Shown: piece after piece, positions 8,984-17,530 of the stretch
Layout: every line of letters begins with the position of its first letter
Position numbering within the stretch: the first letter of the stretch is position 1
NCBI GenBank assembly: GCA_007130865.1
Contig: SLRR01000091.1
Coordinates: 1 to 52,628 of the forward strand
Source: Spirochaeta sp.
GTDB lineage: Bacteria; Spirochaetota; Spirochaetia; DSM-27196; Alkalispirochaetaceae
Length of the DNA stretch: 52,628 nt
Direction of reading: 5' to 3'
Program-made: the position numbers and the translations under genes
The notes under the pieces: model-generated
Told to the model about the DNA's origin: nothing
What the model saw: only the letters and a program-made list of their open reading frames with translations
Databases searched by the model: none

Positions 8984-9664
8984 ATGAGAATATCTTTCAC
9001 AGAACGACTCGTAAACGCGGTGCTCCGCGGAATAATTCGCCTGGTATGCGTCGTGGACACGAGGGAACTGGACAAGATCCCTCGCCGGGGACCGGGTATC
9101 CTGGCGAGTAACCACACCACGAATTTCGAGGGCCCCATCTACTACGCGCTGCTCCGTGGGAGGAAAAAGACTGCTCTCGGTAAGCTGGAGTTGTGGCACA
9201 ACCCGTTTACGCGGTTTCTGATGCAGACGTGGCGAATAATTCCGATCAACCGGTCCGGCCCGGATCGTCGGGCCCTGAGACGCGCTTTGAACGCGCTTGA
9301 ACGGGGCGAGTTTCTGGGTATCGCCCCGGAGGGTACCCGGAGCACCACCGGAGCGCTCCAGCGTGGTCGCCCGGGAACCGCGATGATCGCTCTGGAAGCG
9401 GACGTTCCGATCATTCCGCTTGTGCAGTGGGGCGTGCAGGACCTCCCGCGTAACGTACTGCGGTTGCGCCGAACCCGGATCTCTATGGCGGTGGGAGATC
9501 CGTTTTACCTGAAGCGCCCCGAGGGTCGCCGTCCGACAGCGGGGGAGCTGCGTCGCATCGCCGATGAGATCATGTATCAGCTGGCCCTGCTCATGCCCGA
9601 GAGGTATCGCGGTTATTACCGCGACCTCTCGGCGATGACCACGGAATTTATCGTTCGGCGATGA
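8984..9664 (+). CDS. 1-acyl-sn-glycerol-3-phosphate acyltransferase family protein (PlsC-like)
   Basis: The ATG at 8984 is preceded by AGGAGAT at good spacing, giving 226 residues. The glycerophosphate acyltransferase blocks are visible in order: block I SNHTTNFEGP (about 45-54), block II around INRSGPD (about 89-95), block III APEGTRS (about 118-124) and block IV near VPIIPLVQWG. The family transfers a fatty acyl chain to lysophosphatidate in phospholipid synthesis at the membrane. Block I reads H-x4-E instead of the usual H-x4-D, a conservative change of the catalytic acid. The gene diverges from the PilZ gene. Confidence 0.88.
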   Translation: MRISFTERLVNAVLRGIIRLVCVVDTRELDKIPRRGPGILASNHTTNFEGPIYYALLRGRKKTALGKLELWHNPFTRFLMQTWRIIPINRSGPDRRALRRALNALERGEFLGIAPEGTRSTTGALQRGRPGTAMIALEADVPIIPLVQWGVQDLPRNVLRLRRTRISMAVGDPFYLKRPEGRRPTAGELRRIADEIMYQLALLMPERYRGYYRDLSAMTTEFIVRR

Positions 9665-9768
9665 CCGGTCGGCCGATCGCACCTGTACCGGACGTGTGTT
9701 ATCTGCTATGGTGAAACTCCGAAATGCAACCAGCCAGGTCGCGTCCTCCGTGGCGCAGGAGAAATAAC

Positions 9769-10344
9769 ATGGGAGTCAGAGGCGAACTTTATTCCGCCCG
9801 TATACGCAGCAGCAACGATCGGCGTACCTATTTCATCAACGTCAAGGAAAACCGTCACAAGGACCTTTTTCTCACAATCGTGGAGAGCAAGAAGTCCGAG
9901 AGCGGTGAAGAGTACGAGCGCCACCAGGTGGTAGTGTTCGAGGATGATCTCCACCTCTTCTACAAGGGCTTTGAACAGGTCATGGACTATATCCGGAACC
10001 GTCGCACCGGCGAGGGGGAATCTCCCTCCGGCCACCGGGAAGCGCGTCGCTACCGGGAACGGCCGGTTGAGCACGATCACCGCAGCGACTACAGCAGCGA
10101 CCGCCCGCGGGGCCCGCGGCGTGATAGTGGTGATAACCGGAGCGACCGCCACGGCGACCGCCCGCGCGGACCCCGCCGCGATAGTGGTAATCACCAGAGC
10201 GATCGTCCTCACGACCCGCGTCGAGAGGATCGAGGCCCGCGCCGCGACGACCGAGGCCCGCGTCAGGATCGCAGCGACTTCAAGGACCGCCCCCGAGACC
10301 CGCGCCGCGACGGTGGCAACAACCAAGGCGACCGCCCGAAGTAA
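9769..10344 (+). CDS. PUR-family (DUF3276) nucleic-acid-binding protein with Arg/Asp/Gly-rich tail
   Basis: The ATG at 9769 follows AGGAG with good spacing; an earlier in-frame ATG at 9724 lacks one. The first 80 residues form a PUR-alpha-like repeat (GELYSARIRSSNDRRTYFIN, then VVVFEDDLHLFYKGFEQV), the fold of Borrelia BpuR, which binds DNA and RNA. The remaining 110 residues are a disordered tail of repeated RPRGPRRDSG-, DRPHDPRRE- and RGPRRDDRG-like units, reminiscent of RGG-type RNA-binding tails. It probably acts as an RNA/DNA-binding regulator in the cytoplasm. The gene converges on rnhB with a 33-base gap. Confidence 0.88.
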   Translation: MGVRGELYSARIRSSNDRRTYFINVKENRHKDLFLTIVESKKSESGEEYERHQVVVFEDDLHLFYKGFEQVMDYIRNRRTGEGESPSGHREARRYRERPVEHDHRSDYSSDRPRGPRRDSGDNRSDRHGDRPRGPRRDSGNHQSDRPHDPRREDRGPRRDDRGPRQDRSDFKDRPRDPRRDGGNNQGDRPK

Positions 10345-10377
10345 ACGCCAACCGATTAGTTGCTCCCGACGCCCCCG

Positions 10378-11001
10378 CTATTCCTGTACTACTCCCCGGA
10401 AGCTTCTCCGGTGAATCGGGCATGGTCCGTACCGTTGAAGCGCCGCTTTATGCGCCGCCGTGGGATATCCTTTATGCCGCTCAAATCCGTACCGGTCGTC
10501 CCGGCGGGAGTAATCCACCATCCACTCGTCGCGAATCGTTTTTGCGATTATGGACGCTGCCATGATCGCCGGTACGGTGCCGTCCCCGCCTACGATCGCT
10601 CGGGCGGGTCCTTCCAGCCCTCGGGGCAGGTGAAGTCCGTCTACGAGCGTTTCCGTGATCAGGTGTACGACCGCGGCATGGTGTTCGCGCAGTTCCCGCC
10701 AGGCCCGCTCCATCGCAAGCAGCGCCGCCCGGTGGATATTGATCTCGTCGATCTCCGCGGGCCAGACCCAGCCGATCCCCAGGGGAATACCCGCGGCGGT
10801 GATCCGGGCGCGTTCAAGATCCCGCTTTTCCGGGGTGAGAGCCTTTGAGTCTTTCAGGGAGGTCGTATCGAAGCCGGGCGGCAGTATCACTGCCGCGGCG
10901 ACAACCGGTCCCGCCAGCGGGCCGCGCCCGACTTCGTCGATGCCGCAGACCGTCTCGCCGGGGTTCTGGTGGGCTTGATTATTGGTCTTTGGTCCGGTCA
11001 T
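10378..11001 (-). CDS. rnhB: Ribonuclease HII
   Basis: The 207-residue protein opens with the RNase HII signature GIDEVGRGPLAGPVV (residues 20-34), containing the first two catalytic acids D22 and E23. Further conserved elements are LKDSKALTPEKR, LVDG (catalytic Asp) and the IIAKTIRDEWM helix (last catalytic Asp). It removes RNA from RNA-DNA hybrids and single ribonucleotides from DNA. The gene diverges from smc; the ATG has no Shine-Dalgarno sequence and an AT-rich CATAATATGAT lies just upstream. Confidence 0.96.
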   Translation of the reverse strand: MTGPKTNNQAHQNPGETVCGIDEVGRGPLAGPVVAAAVILPPGFDTTSLKDSKALTPEKRDLERARITAAGIPLGIGWVWPAEIDEINIHRAALLAMERAWRELREHHAAVVHLITETLVDGLHLPRGLEGPARAIVGGDGTVPAIMAASIIAKTIRDEWMVDYSRRDDRYGFERHKGYPTAAHKAALQRYGPCPIHRRSFRGVVQE

Positions 11002-11043
11002 GATGGAGGATCATATTATGTCGTCAACACAACGGGAGCAACC

Positions 11044-13953
11044 GTGTTTCTTAAGAGCATAGATCTCTTCGGGTTCAAGTCGTTCGCAGAAAAGAGCCAT
11101 ATTCGCTTCACCGACGGGATTTCCGCGCTGATCGGCCCCAACGGTTGCGGCAAGAGCAACGTCGTGGACGCGGTCAAGTGGGTTCTGGGCGAGCAGGCCA
11201 CGCGCAGTCTCCGGGCGGAACGGATGGAGGACGTGATATTTAACGGTACCGATTCCCGTAAGCCCCTTAACGTGGCGGAAGTCACGCTCACCCTCGAGAA
11301 CGACGGGGTTCTGCCCCTGGATTTTCCGGAGATCACGATACGGCGTCGCCTCTTCCGCAGCGGCGAGAGCGAATATTACGTTAACGGAACACCGGTAAAG
11401 CTCAGGGAAGTTCGTGAACTTTTCTACGACACCGGGATCGGAAAAACCGCGTACTCGATCATGGAGCAGGGTAAGATCGACCAGATCCTTTCCACCCGTC
11501 CTGAAGACCGACGGGCACTCTTTGAAGAAGCCGCGGGGATAACGCGGTACAAGATGCGTGGGCGTGAAGCGGACCGTAAGCTGGAACGTACGGCAGCGAA
11601 CATGCACGAGGTCGAGTCGGTTCTTTCGGAGGTGCGGCGGTCCTACGAGACCCTCAAGAAGCAAGCGGAAAAAACCAGGACGTACCGGACGCTCCGGGAT
11701 GAGCAGTTCAATCTCGAGGTGGACCTCCAGGTTGCCCGGCTTCGGCAGTTCCGCGAGCAGGAGGAGCAGTTTTCCTCGCGGTCCGGCGCCGCTACGGAAG
11801 ACCGGGACAGGATACGCTCGGAGATCGACGGCCTCAATAAAAAACTGGAGACGGAGCTCAACAAGGTTAACTCCATGGAGAGCCGACTGGTGGAGGTGCA
11901 GAAACGCCTATACGGATTAGGCCTGGAGAAAAGCTCCCGCACGGAACGGATCGCGCTTATCCGGGATCAGCAGACCCAGCTCCGTGATCAGCTGCAGTCG
12001 GAAGAGAACCAGCTCAAGGCTCTCGACCAAAAGGTCACTGAGCAGGAGGCGGCTGCCGGAGAAGCGGAAATCGCCGCCGTGGAGATGGAGAAGGAGATAG
12101 AGGAAGTCGACACGGCGATCCAGGCGATCCAGGACAGGATTGACCGCAGCCAGGAACGGCAGGCCGAGGCACGCCGGCAGATCGGTGACGCGGAGAAGAC
12201 GATTGCCGGAAACGATCGGCAGGTAGCTGCGTACCAGAAAGAACTGCGGGCGGTCACGGACGAGCTCGTGGGCGCGCTTGACACCAAACTGCGGGAGTCC
12301 GGGTATTCCAGCGCGGAACGCCGACGGAACGAGGAGTCTCTCGATGCCGCGTTGGAACAGCTCCGGATAACACTGAGCGGACGACGAGACTCTCTTCTGG
12401 ATCATCTGCGCCTGGAGAAGACGACCGATGGACGACGGAGCGCCGCGGAACAGGCGTTTTCCGCGCTCGACGAGGCCGTACAGGGGGTGTTGTCCGCTCT
12501 GGAACGTTACCAGGGGTCGATTCCGCGTTTTCTCGACGATTTTCTCGCGCCGGAAGGTACGATAACCAGGAAACGTGCTCTGGATGACAGCGTGGAGTCT
12601 CTGCAGGAGGCCAACCGGAACCTGCGCGAGAAGATCCGGGAGCTTGGTGAGGAGATCGAGTCGCTTCGTACGGTGATCGATACGGAACGGGGCAACCTTG
12701 AACAGATGAAACTCAATCGGGTGCAGTTGCAGAACCGGATCGGCACCCACAGGGATTCGGCGCGTCGCTTCCGGCAGGAAGCAGAGGAGACCACCCGCCG
12801 CAGTACGGAGCTTCGCAAGAGGATTGAGCGCAACCGGGAGCGGGGTCAGGAGCTGGACCAGCAGATCACCCGTCTCCAGGAGGAGCACGACGAGTTTGCG
12901 CGGCAGGAGTCGGAACTCCGGGAAGAACTCCGCTCCCTGGAAGAGAAGATCGCCGGGAACAATCGGAGCCTTCAGGAGGAGGAAGCCCGGCTCAAGACGT
13001 TCATGCAGTCTCTGGCGCAGGCTCAGACGCGTATGGAAGAGATGCACGTCAAGCTCGCCGAGAAGCGAACGGAGATTCGCGCGCTCTTTGACGGTTTCTC
13101 CGAGCGTCATGGACGGGATCTCCGGGAATTTGAAGAGCGGAAACCGGCGTTCGACGGCGACCAGAAGCGCCTTCGGGAGGAAGCGAGCCGGATACGGAGC
13201 GAACTGAAGGACCTGGGAAGCGTGAACCTCATGGCAGTCGAGGAATTTGCCGAGGTCGCGGACCGTTTCGAGTTTCTCTCGAGTCAGCTTGGTGACCTCA
13301 AAACCGCCCGGGACGATCTTGTCCGGGTGACCGCCGAGATCAAACGTGAGTCGGAGCAGCTCTTTGTGGATACCTACAACCGGATCCGTAAAAACTTCCA
13401 CACCGTGTTTCGGCGGCTCTTCGGTGGAGGTCGGGCGGAACTGCGGCTGGTGGATCCGGACAACGTACTCGAGTCGGGTATCGATATCCTGGTGCAGCCG
13501 CCGGGTAAGAAGCTGGAAAGTATCACTCTGCTTTCCGGTGGCGAGCGGAGTCTCACCGCGGTGGCGCTGCTGTTCGCCACGTTCATGGTTCGTCCCGCGC
13601 CTTTTACGCTGCTGGACGAGATCGACGCCGCGCTGGATGAGCATAACGTGGGACGCTTCGTCAACATGCTCACGGAGTTCGCCGAGAAATCTCAGTTCAT
13701 CGTGATTACCCACAACAAGAAGACAGTGGCGGGGTCCAATACGCTTCTGGGTGTTACGATGGAAGAGAGCGGGGTGAGTCGGATCGTGGCCATACGGATC
13801 GACGGAAACGGCGACGGCGATGAAGGTAGCGATCGTGATGAAGGTAGCGATAGTGATGACCGCGATAACGGCGAGGTCGGCGGAGGCGAGGTGGAAGAGC
13901 CGGGTCAGACCGATTCGGTGGACTCGCTGGTACTCGAATCCCGGGAGGATTAG
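11044..13953 (+). CDS. smc: Chromosome segregation protein SMC (short form)
   Basis: I start at GTG 11044 because the product then opens with the family N-terminus FLKSIDLFGFKSFAEKS, and GGGAG precedes it. Walker A is GPNGCGKS (residues 31-38), the ABC signature LLSGGERSL near 830 and Walker B TLLDEIDAALDE near 855. Two long coiled coils occupy about 160-410 and 520-760. At 969 residues it is about 200 shorter than typical bacterial SMC, and the centre (about 405-510) does not show the Gly-rich hinge sequence I would expect. The C-terminus carries a 50-residue Asp/Gly/Glu-rich tail beyond the ATPase head. SMC organises and separates chromosomes; no scpA or scpB is in the window. Confidence 0.95.
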   Translation: MFLKSIDLFGFKSFAEKSHIRFTDGISALIGPNGCGKSNVVDAVKWVLGEQATRSLRAERMEDVIFNGTDSRKPLNVAEVTLTLENDGVLPLDFPEITIRRRLFRSGESEYYVNGTPVKLREVRELFYDTGIGKTAYSIMEQGKIDQILSTRPEDRRALFEEAAGITRYKMRGREADRKLERTAANMHEVESVLSEVRRSYETLKKQAEKTRTYRTLRDEQFNLEVDLQVARLRQFREQEEQFSSRSGAATEDRDRIRSEIDGLNKKLETELNKVNSMESRLVEVQKRLYGLGLEKSSRTERIALIRDQQTQLRDQLQSEENQLKALDQKVTEQEAAAGEAEIAAVEMEKEIEEVDTAIQAIQDRIDRSQERQAEARRQIGDAEKTIAGNDRQVAAYQKELRAVTDELVGALDTKLRESGYSSAERRRNEESLDAALEQLRITLSGRRDSLLDHLRLEKTTDGRRSAAEQAFSALDEAVQGVLSALERYQGSIPRFLDDFLAPEGTITRKRALDDSVESLQEANRNLREKIRELGEEIESLRTVIDTERGNLEQMKLNRVQLQNRIGTHRDSARRFRQEAEETTRRSTELRKRIERNRERGQELDQQITRLQEEHDEFARQESELREELRSLEEKIAGNNRSLQEEEARLKTFMQSLAQAQTRMEEMHVKLAEKRTEIRALFDGFSERHGRDLREFEERKPAFDGDQKRLREEASRIRSELKDLGSVNLMAVEEFAEVADRFEFLSSQLGDLKTARDDLVRVTAEIKRESEQLFVDTYNRIRKNFHTVFRRLFGGGRAELRLVDPDNVLESGIDILVQPPGKKLESITLLSGGERSLTAVALLFATFMVRPAPFTLLDEIDAALDEHNVGRFVNMLTEFAEKSQFIVITHNKKTVAGSNTLLGVTMEESGVSRIVAIRIDGNGDGDEGSDRDEGSDSDDRDNGEVGGGEVEEPGQTDSVDSLVLESRED

Positions 13954-13956
13954 TCG

Positions 13957-14283
13957 ATGAAGCGGTGGATCCCGGTAGCGGGAGGTTCGGTATTTCTCCT
14001 GCTGCTCCTGCTCGTGATTCTGCTGCTTCCCGGCCGCTCGGATGAATCGACGGTTGACACGAGCCGGTACACCGATCGCGATCTGATCGTCCCGGGTCTT
14101 CGGTTTCTACTGCCGGATATCGAAGAGTCCCTGATGAACCCGGGAATCCGGTATACAATAGATCCGGACCAGCCGCTCGATCCGGAGGTGCTGCAGCGGG
14201 TCGAAGCGGACCTTTTTGAAGCTCTGTGGGAGGAGCTTGTGCCCCGAGTGGAACGGGATGTGGAGGAGCTGCTCTTTGATTGA
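13957..14283 (+). CDS. Small single-pass membrane protein, unknown
   Basis: The ATG at 13957 lies three bases after the smc stop, with GGGAGG upstream inside smc. The 108-residue product has a hydrophobic N-terminal segment (about 8-26, mostly Leu) that could be an uncleaved anchor or signal, followed by an acidic helical domain rich in Glu, Leu and Pro that ends ERDVEELLFD. I do not recognise a family. The close coupling with smc upstream and with the lipoprotein gene downstream (overlap of eight bases) suggests one transcript. Confidence 0.7.
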   Translation: MKRWIPVAGGSVFLLLLLLVILLLPGRSDESTVDTSRYTDRDLIVPGLRFLLPDIEESLMNPGIRYTIDPDQPLDPEVLQRVEADLFEALWEELVPRVERDVEELLFD

Positions 14284-15733
14284 CCGACCGGTTCTCCTGG
14301 TGACGGTCTCTCTCGCGGTGCTGGTCGTTCTCGGAGCGTGCGCTACCACGGAAGCGACGGTCGCCTCGGCATCGACTTCGGACGGACCCGCAGCGGAGGA
14401 TCACTCCGCGGAACCAGTGCCGGAGCTATCGATACTCCAAACCCCGCCTCGAGCAGCCGATCCGCGCGTTTCTTTACCGCTTCCGGCGCCTCAGGATCCG
14501 CCGGCGGAGCTTATATTGCCACCCTGGAGAAAGGTGATCGCCCCCGCGATATCGACGCCGATTCCGGAACCGGCCCCGCCGCTACGAATCGTGCGGCCGC
14601 CGGCGGCGGCGCTGAGTGAAGAAGCGCTCCCGGAGGATACGCCCCTCGATCCAACGATCGTTGAAGACGCGCTCCCGCACGACCTGCGCCGGGACGCCCC
14701 CCCCCATGCGGATGAGTCACGAACAGAATCGCCTCGCGTGGATACCCCGCGTCCAGAAGCGCGTCTCGCGGAACCGCGATCGGAAGAAACCGCGCCGGAA
14801 GCAGCCGTCCCGGCGCCGCAAGCGTCGGGAGAGTTTGACGAACCGGAGCGTTCCACGCCCCCCGCGGAAGTCATTGAGCCGGAGCGTGACTCCCGGGAGA
14901 CCGTTTCCCGGGACGAGCCGTCCCGCGTGTCCACTCTTTCCGTGGAACCCGGCTCGATCCCCGCGTTCGCCCGGGAGGAGCGCGCAACACGTCCGGGAGA
15001 ACGGTTTTCCATTACTCTCGTAGGACCGGGATGGCTGTTTCTTGGCAGCAGCGGCCCGATAGACTTCATAGGCCGGGAACGACGAGGAAACGATACCGTT
15101 TTTACATTCCGGAAGCACGGAGACAACCAGGATACCGAGCCGATAGAACTATCTTTTGAGATGCAGGACCTGGGCACGGGGGAGCGATTCCGCCACGAGA
15201 CGGTGGTTGTCGTCCGGGAAGAAGGCTCACCGGCAACCGCGCAGACGCACACCGGCCGGGAAGAAACGCCTCCGGAGGTTGCGCCGGCCCCGGCGCCGGG
15301 AGCCGGAGGGGTCGCGTCGTCTGATTCGCGGGACGACTCCTCGGAACTTCCCCTGGTGGAACGGCTCCGCGACGCGGGTCGTCAGGAGGGCCCGATATCC
15401 GGTGCGGAGCGTACGCTCCTGGAGGAGCTGCGCGAGACCCGGCCGGACCAGCCGGCGGAGACGCTGGCGTTCGTGGATAGACTCATCAGGAACGAGGAGC
15501 GGACCGAGGCGATTGCGCTCCTGGAGACGCTCCTGGAGACCGGAGTGTCCGGGTACGACCGCGTCCTCTATCGGCTTGCCTCGCTCTACGAGGAACCCGG
15601 CGACAAAAGGGACCTGGCGCGGTCACGCGATCTCTATCGGCGCCTCGTGGAGGAATACCCCTTGAGCGAGTACTGGGAACGCGCCACTGCGCGGGTGGAG
15701 TTCCTGGAGCGGCACTTCTTTTTCATTCGGTGA
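14276..15733 (+). CDS. TPR-type lipoprotein with Pro/Glu-rich linker
   Basis: TTG at 14276 is preferred because GGAGGAG stands eight bases ahead and the product then begins with a normal lipoprotein signal ending in LGAC (Cys about residue 22). After lipidation a very Pro/Ala/Glu-rich low-complexity stretch runs to about 240. A compact beta-rich domain follows (about 245-325, with WLFLGSSGPIDFIGRE), then a second linker, and a helical C-terminus (about 360-485) resembling two or three TPR units (LYEEPGDKRDLARSRDLYRR). Expected location is a periplasm-facing lipid anchor. The Pro-rich stretch may span the periplasm. Family unknown; an ATG at 14258 would be an alternative start. Confidence 0.75.
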   Translation: MIDRPVLLVTVSLAVLVVLGACATTEATVASASTSDGPAAEDHSAEPVPELSILQTPPRAADPRVSLPLPAPQDPPAELILPPWRKVIAPAISTPIPEPAPPLRIVRPPAAALSEEALPEDTPLDPTIVEDALPHDLRRDAPPHADESRTESPRVDTPRPEARLAEPRSEETAPEAAVPAPQASGEFDEPERSTPPAEVIEPERDSRETVSRDEPSRVSTLSVEPGSIPAFAREERATRPGERFSITLVGPGWLFLGSSGPIDFIGRERRGNDTVFTFRKHGDNQDTEPIELSFEMQDLGTGERFRHETVVVVREEGSPATAQTHTGREETPPEVAPAPAPGAGGVASSDSRDDSSELPLVERLRDAGRQEGPISGAERTLLEELRETRPDQPAETLAFVDRLIRNEERTEAIALLETLLETGVSGYDRVLYRLASLYEEPGDKRDLARSRDLYRRLVEEYPLSEYWERATARVEFLERHFFFIR

Positions 15734-15749
15734 ATCAGAGTTCTCGGAA

Positions 15750-15787
15750 GCAGTACGGCCGAACCAGTTCTGCCGAACCAGTACTGC
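15750..15787. repeat. Inverted repeat enclosing two tandem 14-mers upstream of ffh
   Basis: GCAGTAC at 15750-15756 and GTACTGC at 15781-15787 are exact inverted copies. Between them lie two tandem 14-base units beginning GCCGAACCAGT (15758-15771 and 15772-15785) that differ at one base. There is no U-run, so a classical terminator is unlikely. It sits 36 bases before the ffh promoter and could be an operator. Confidence 0.5.
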
Positions 15788-15823
15788 CGGAGCATACAAT
15801 CGGGGAGCCAAAGAGCCTGCCCG

Positions 15824-15852
15824 TTGACAGACGAGCGCGTATTTCCTATAAA
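15824..15852 (+). promoter_or_regulatory. Strong sigma-70 promoter of the ffh-rpsP-trmD run
   Basis: A perfect -35 TTGACA (15824-15829), a 17-base spacer and TATAAA (15847-15852). The transcript would start near 15859 and leave a leader of about 50 bases before the ffh ATG. Confidence 0.85.
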
Positions 15853-15907
15853 TACCCTTCGGCATTAGCTTTAGTACAACGGGAAATACGTACGGAACCG
15901 ATTATAT

Positions 15908-17242
15908 ATGCTTGACAAACTGAGCAACCGACTTTCAGACGCCATGCGTACCGTCTCCGGTAAGAGTCGCATCACGGAAAAAAACATCCAGGATGCGGTA
16001 GAGGAGATCAAACTTGCGCTTCTGGAAGCGGACGTCAGCCTGAAAGTGGTGAGGCGGTTTGTGAGCCGCACCGTCCGGGAGGCTAGCGGAGAGTCGGTTC
16101 TGCGCGCTGTTTCGCCGGGACAGCAATTCGTCAAGGTTGTCCACGACAAGCTCGTGGAGTTTCTCGGGGACGAACGCCAGGATCTTCAGCTGAAAGGCCC
16201 CGACGTCCCCAGCGTGATTCTGTTGGCGGGTCTGCAGGGATCGGGTAAGACCACCACCGCCGCAAAGCTGGCGGTCCGCCTCAGAAAAGAGGGGCGTCGG
16301 CCACTGCTGATCGCCGCGGACCTGGTGCGCCCCGCTGCGGTCGACCAGTTGCAGCAGCTTGGTGTGAAGGTAGAGATCGCGGTCCACGCGATTCCCGGCG
16401 CCTCGGATCCGCGCAAGGTAGTCAAGGACGGCCTCGCCCGGGCAAAGAAGGAACAGTTCAACGCGGTGATCATCGATACCGCCGGTCGCATGCAGGTGGA
16501 CGAGGCGCTTATGGAAGAGATCCGAAGCGTCTCCAAGCTGGCAAAGCCGGACGAACGCATCCTTGTAGCTGACGCGATGACCGGTCAGAGCGCGGTGGAA
16601 GTAGCGCGGGTATTCCACGAGAATCTCGATCTTACCGGGGTGATCCTGAGTAAGTTCGACAGCGACACCCGCGGTGGCGCTGCGCTCTCGATCAAGACGA
16701 TCGCCGGTACGCCGATCAAGTTCATCGGTGTCGGCGAAGGCCCGGACGATCTGGAACCGTTTTATCCGGACCGGATCGCTTCCCGTATCCTTGGAATGGG
16801 AGACGTGGTCTCCCTGGTGGAAAAAGCCCAGGAGACGATCAACCAGGAAGACGCGGAACGGCTGCAGCAGAAAATGCGCTCCGCCACGTTTACCCTGGAG
16901 GACTACCTGGAGCAGTTTCAGCGGGTGAGAAAGATGGGGTCCGTACAGTCGCTGATGGAGATGATACCCGGGATGAAAGGAAACGTGGACCCTGATAAGA
17001 TCGATCTCGACAACATGAAACGGGAAGAGGCGATAATTCTCTCGATGACGCGGGAGGAACGAGCCAACCACCGAATCATCGGTGCGTCCCGACGCAAACG
17101 GATCGCCCAGGGCAGCGGCTCTTCCGTTTTTGAGGTGAACCAGCTGATAAAACGGTTCGACAAAACACGGGCGATGATGAAAAAGGTTTCCAAGAACAAG
17201 AAATATCAATCCCAGCTGATGTCCCAGATGGGTCAGATGTAG
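15908..17242 (+). CDS. ffh: Signal recognition particle protein Ffh
   Basis: The 444-residue protein has the N-terminal helical domain, the SRP GTPase domain with G1 GLQGSGKTTTAAKLA (about 104-118), DTAGRMQVDE (G3, about 192) and SKFDSDTRGG (about 247), and a Met-rich M domain whose RNA-binding helix-turn-helix is RRKRIAQGSGSS. It binds signal peptides on the ribosome together with 4.5S RNA and docks to FtsY. The start follows a weak ribosome-binding site. It heads a long run of translation genes beginning with rpsP 20 bases downstream. Confidence 0.97.
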   Translation: MLDKLSNRLSDAMRTVSGKSRITEKNIQDAVEEIKLALLEADVSLKVVRRFVSRTVREASGESVLRAVSPGQQFVKVVHDKLVEFLGDERQDLQLKGPDVPSVILLAGLQGSGKTTTAAKLAVRLRKEGRRPLLIAADLVRPAAVDQLQQLGVKVEIAVHAIPGASDPRKVVKDGLARAKKEQFNAVIIDTAGRMQVDEALMEEIRSVSKLAKPDERILVADAMTGQSAVEVARVFHENLDLTGVILSKFDSDTRGGAALSIKTIAGTPIKFIGVGEGPDDLEPFYPDRIASRILGMGDVVSLVEKAQETINQEDAERLQQKMRSATFTLEDYLEQFQRVRKMGSVQSLMEMIPGMKGNVDPDKIDLDNMKREEAIILSMTREERANHRIIGASRRKRIAQGSGSSVFEVNQLIKRFDKTRAMMKKVSKNKKYQSQLMSQMGQM

Positions 17243-17261
17243 AGAATTACAGGAGGACAAG

Positions 17262-17516
17262 GTGAGTACAAAGATTCGCTTGAAGCGATTTGGAACAAAA
17301 AAACGGCCGTTCTACCGCATCGTGGTGGTGGACAGTCGAGCTCCCCGGGACGGTCGGTCCCTGGATGAGGTCGGACTGTATCATCCCCTCGCCGGCGAAG
17401 AAGAACAGCAGGTTCGGTTTGACGAGGAGAAGATCCGGGAGTGGCTGCAGAAAGGCGCGCGTCCTTCCGATACGGTGAAGAAGCTGCTCAACAACCACAA
17501 CGTGACCATCAAATAG
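17262..17516 (+). CDS. rpsP: Ribosomal protein S16
   Basis: The 84-residue protein has the S16 N-terminus (IRLKRFGTKKRPFYRIVVVD) and the SLDEVGLYHPL segment. It starts with GTG at 17262 after AGGAGG. S16 is an assembly protein of the 30S subunit. It follows ffh and precedes khpA, rimM, trmD and rplS, the conserved order also known from Bacillus. Confidence 0.97.
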   Translation: MSTKIRLKRFGTKKRPFYRIVVVDSRAPRDGRSLDEVGLYHPLAGEEEQQVRFDEEKIREWLQKGARPSDTVKKLLNNHNVTIK

Positions 17517-17530
17517 CGTATAGCAGTACG

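Noticed and set aside
9665-9768. Promoter for the PUR gene
   Set aside because: TATGGT at 9707-9712 resembles a -10 box, but no -35 is found at 16-18 bases.
11917-13713. Long open frame on the minus strand, 598 codons, inside smc
   Set aside because: It lies antisense to the highly conserved SMC coils. Its composition follows from the codon bias of smc, it has no ribosome-binding site and no recognisable domain.
15935-17260. Long minus-strand open frame across ffh
   Set aside because: It is antisense to a clear Ffh, with no motif and no promoter.
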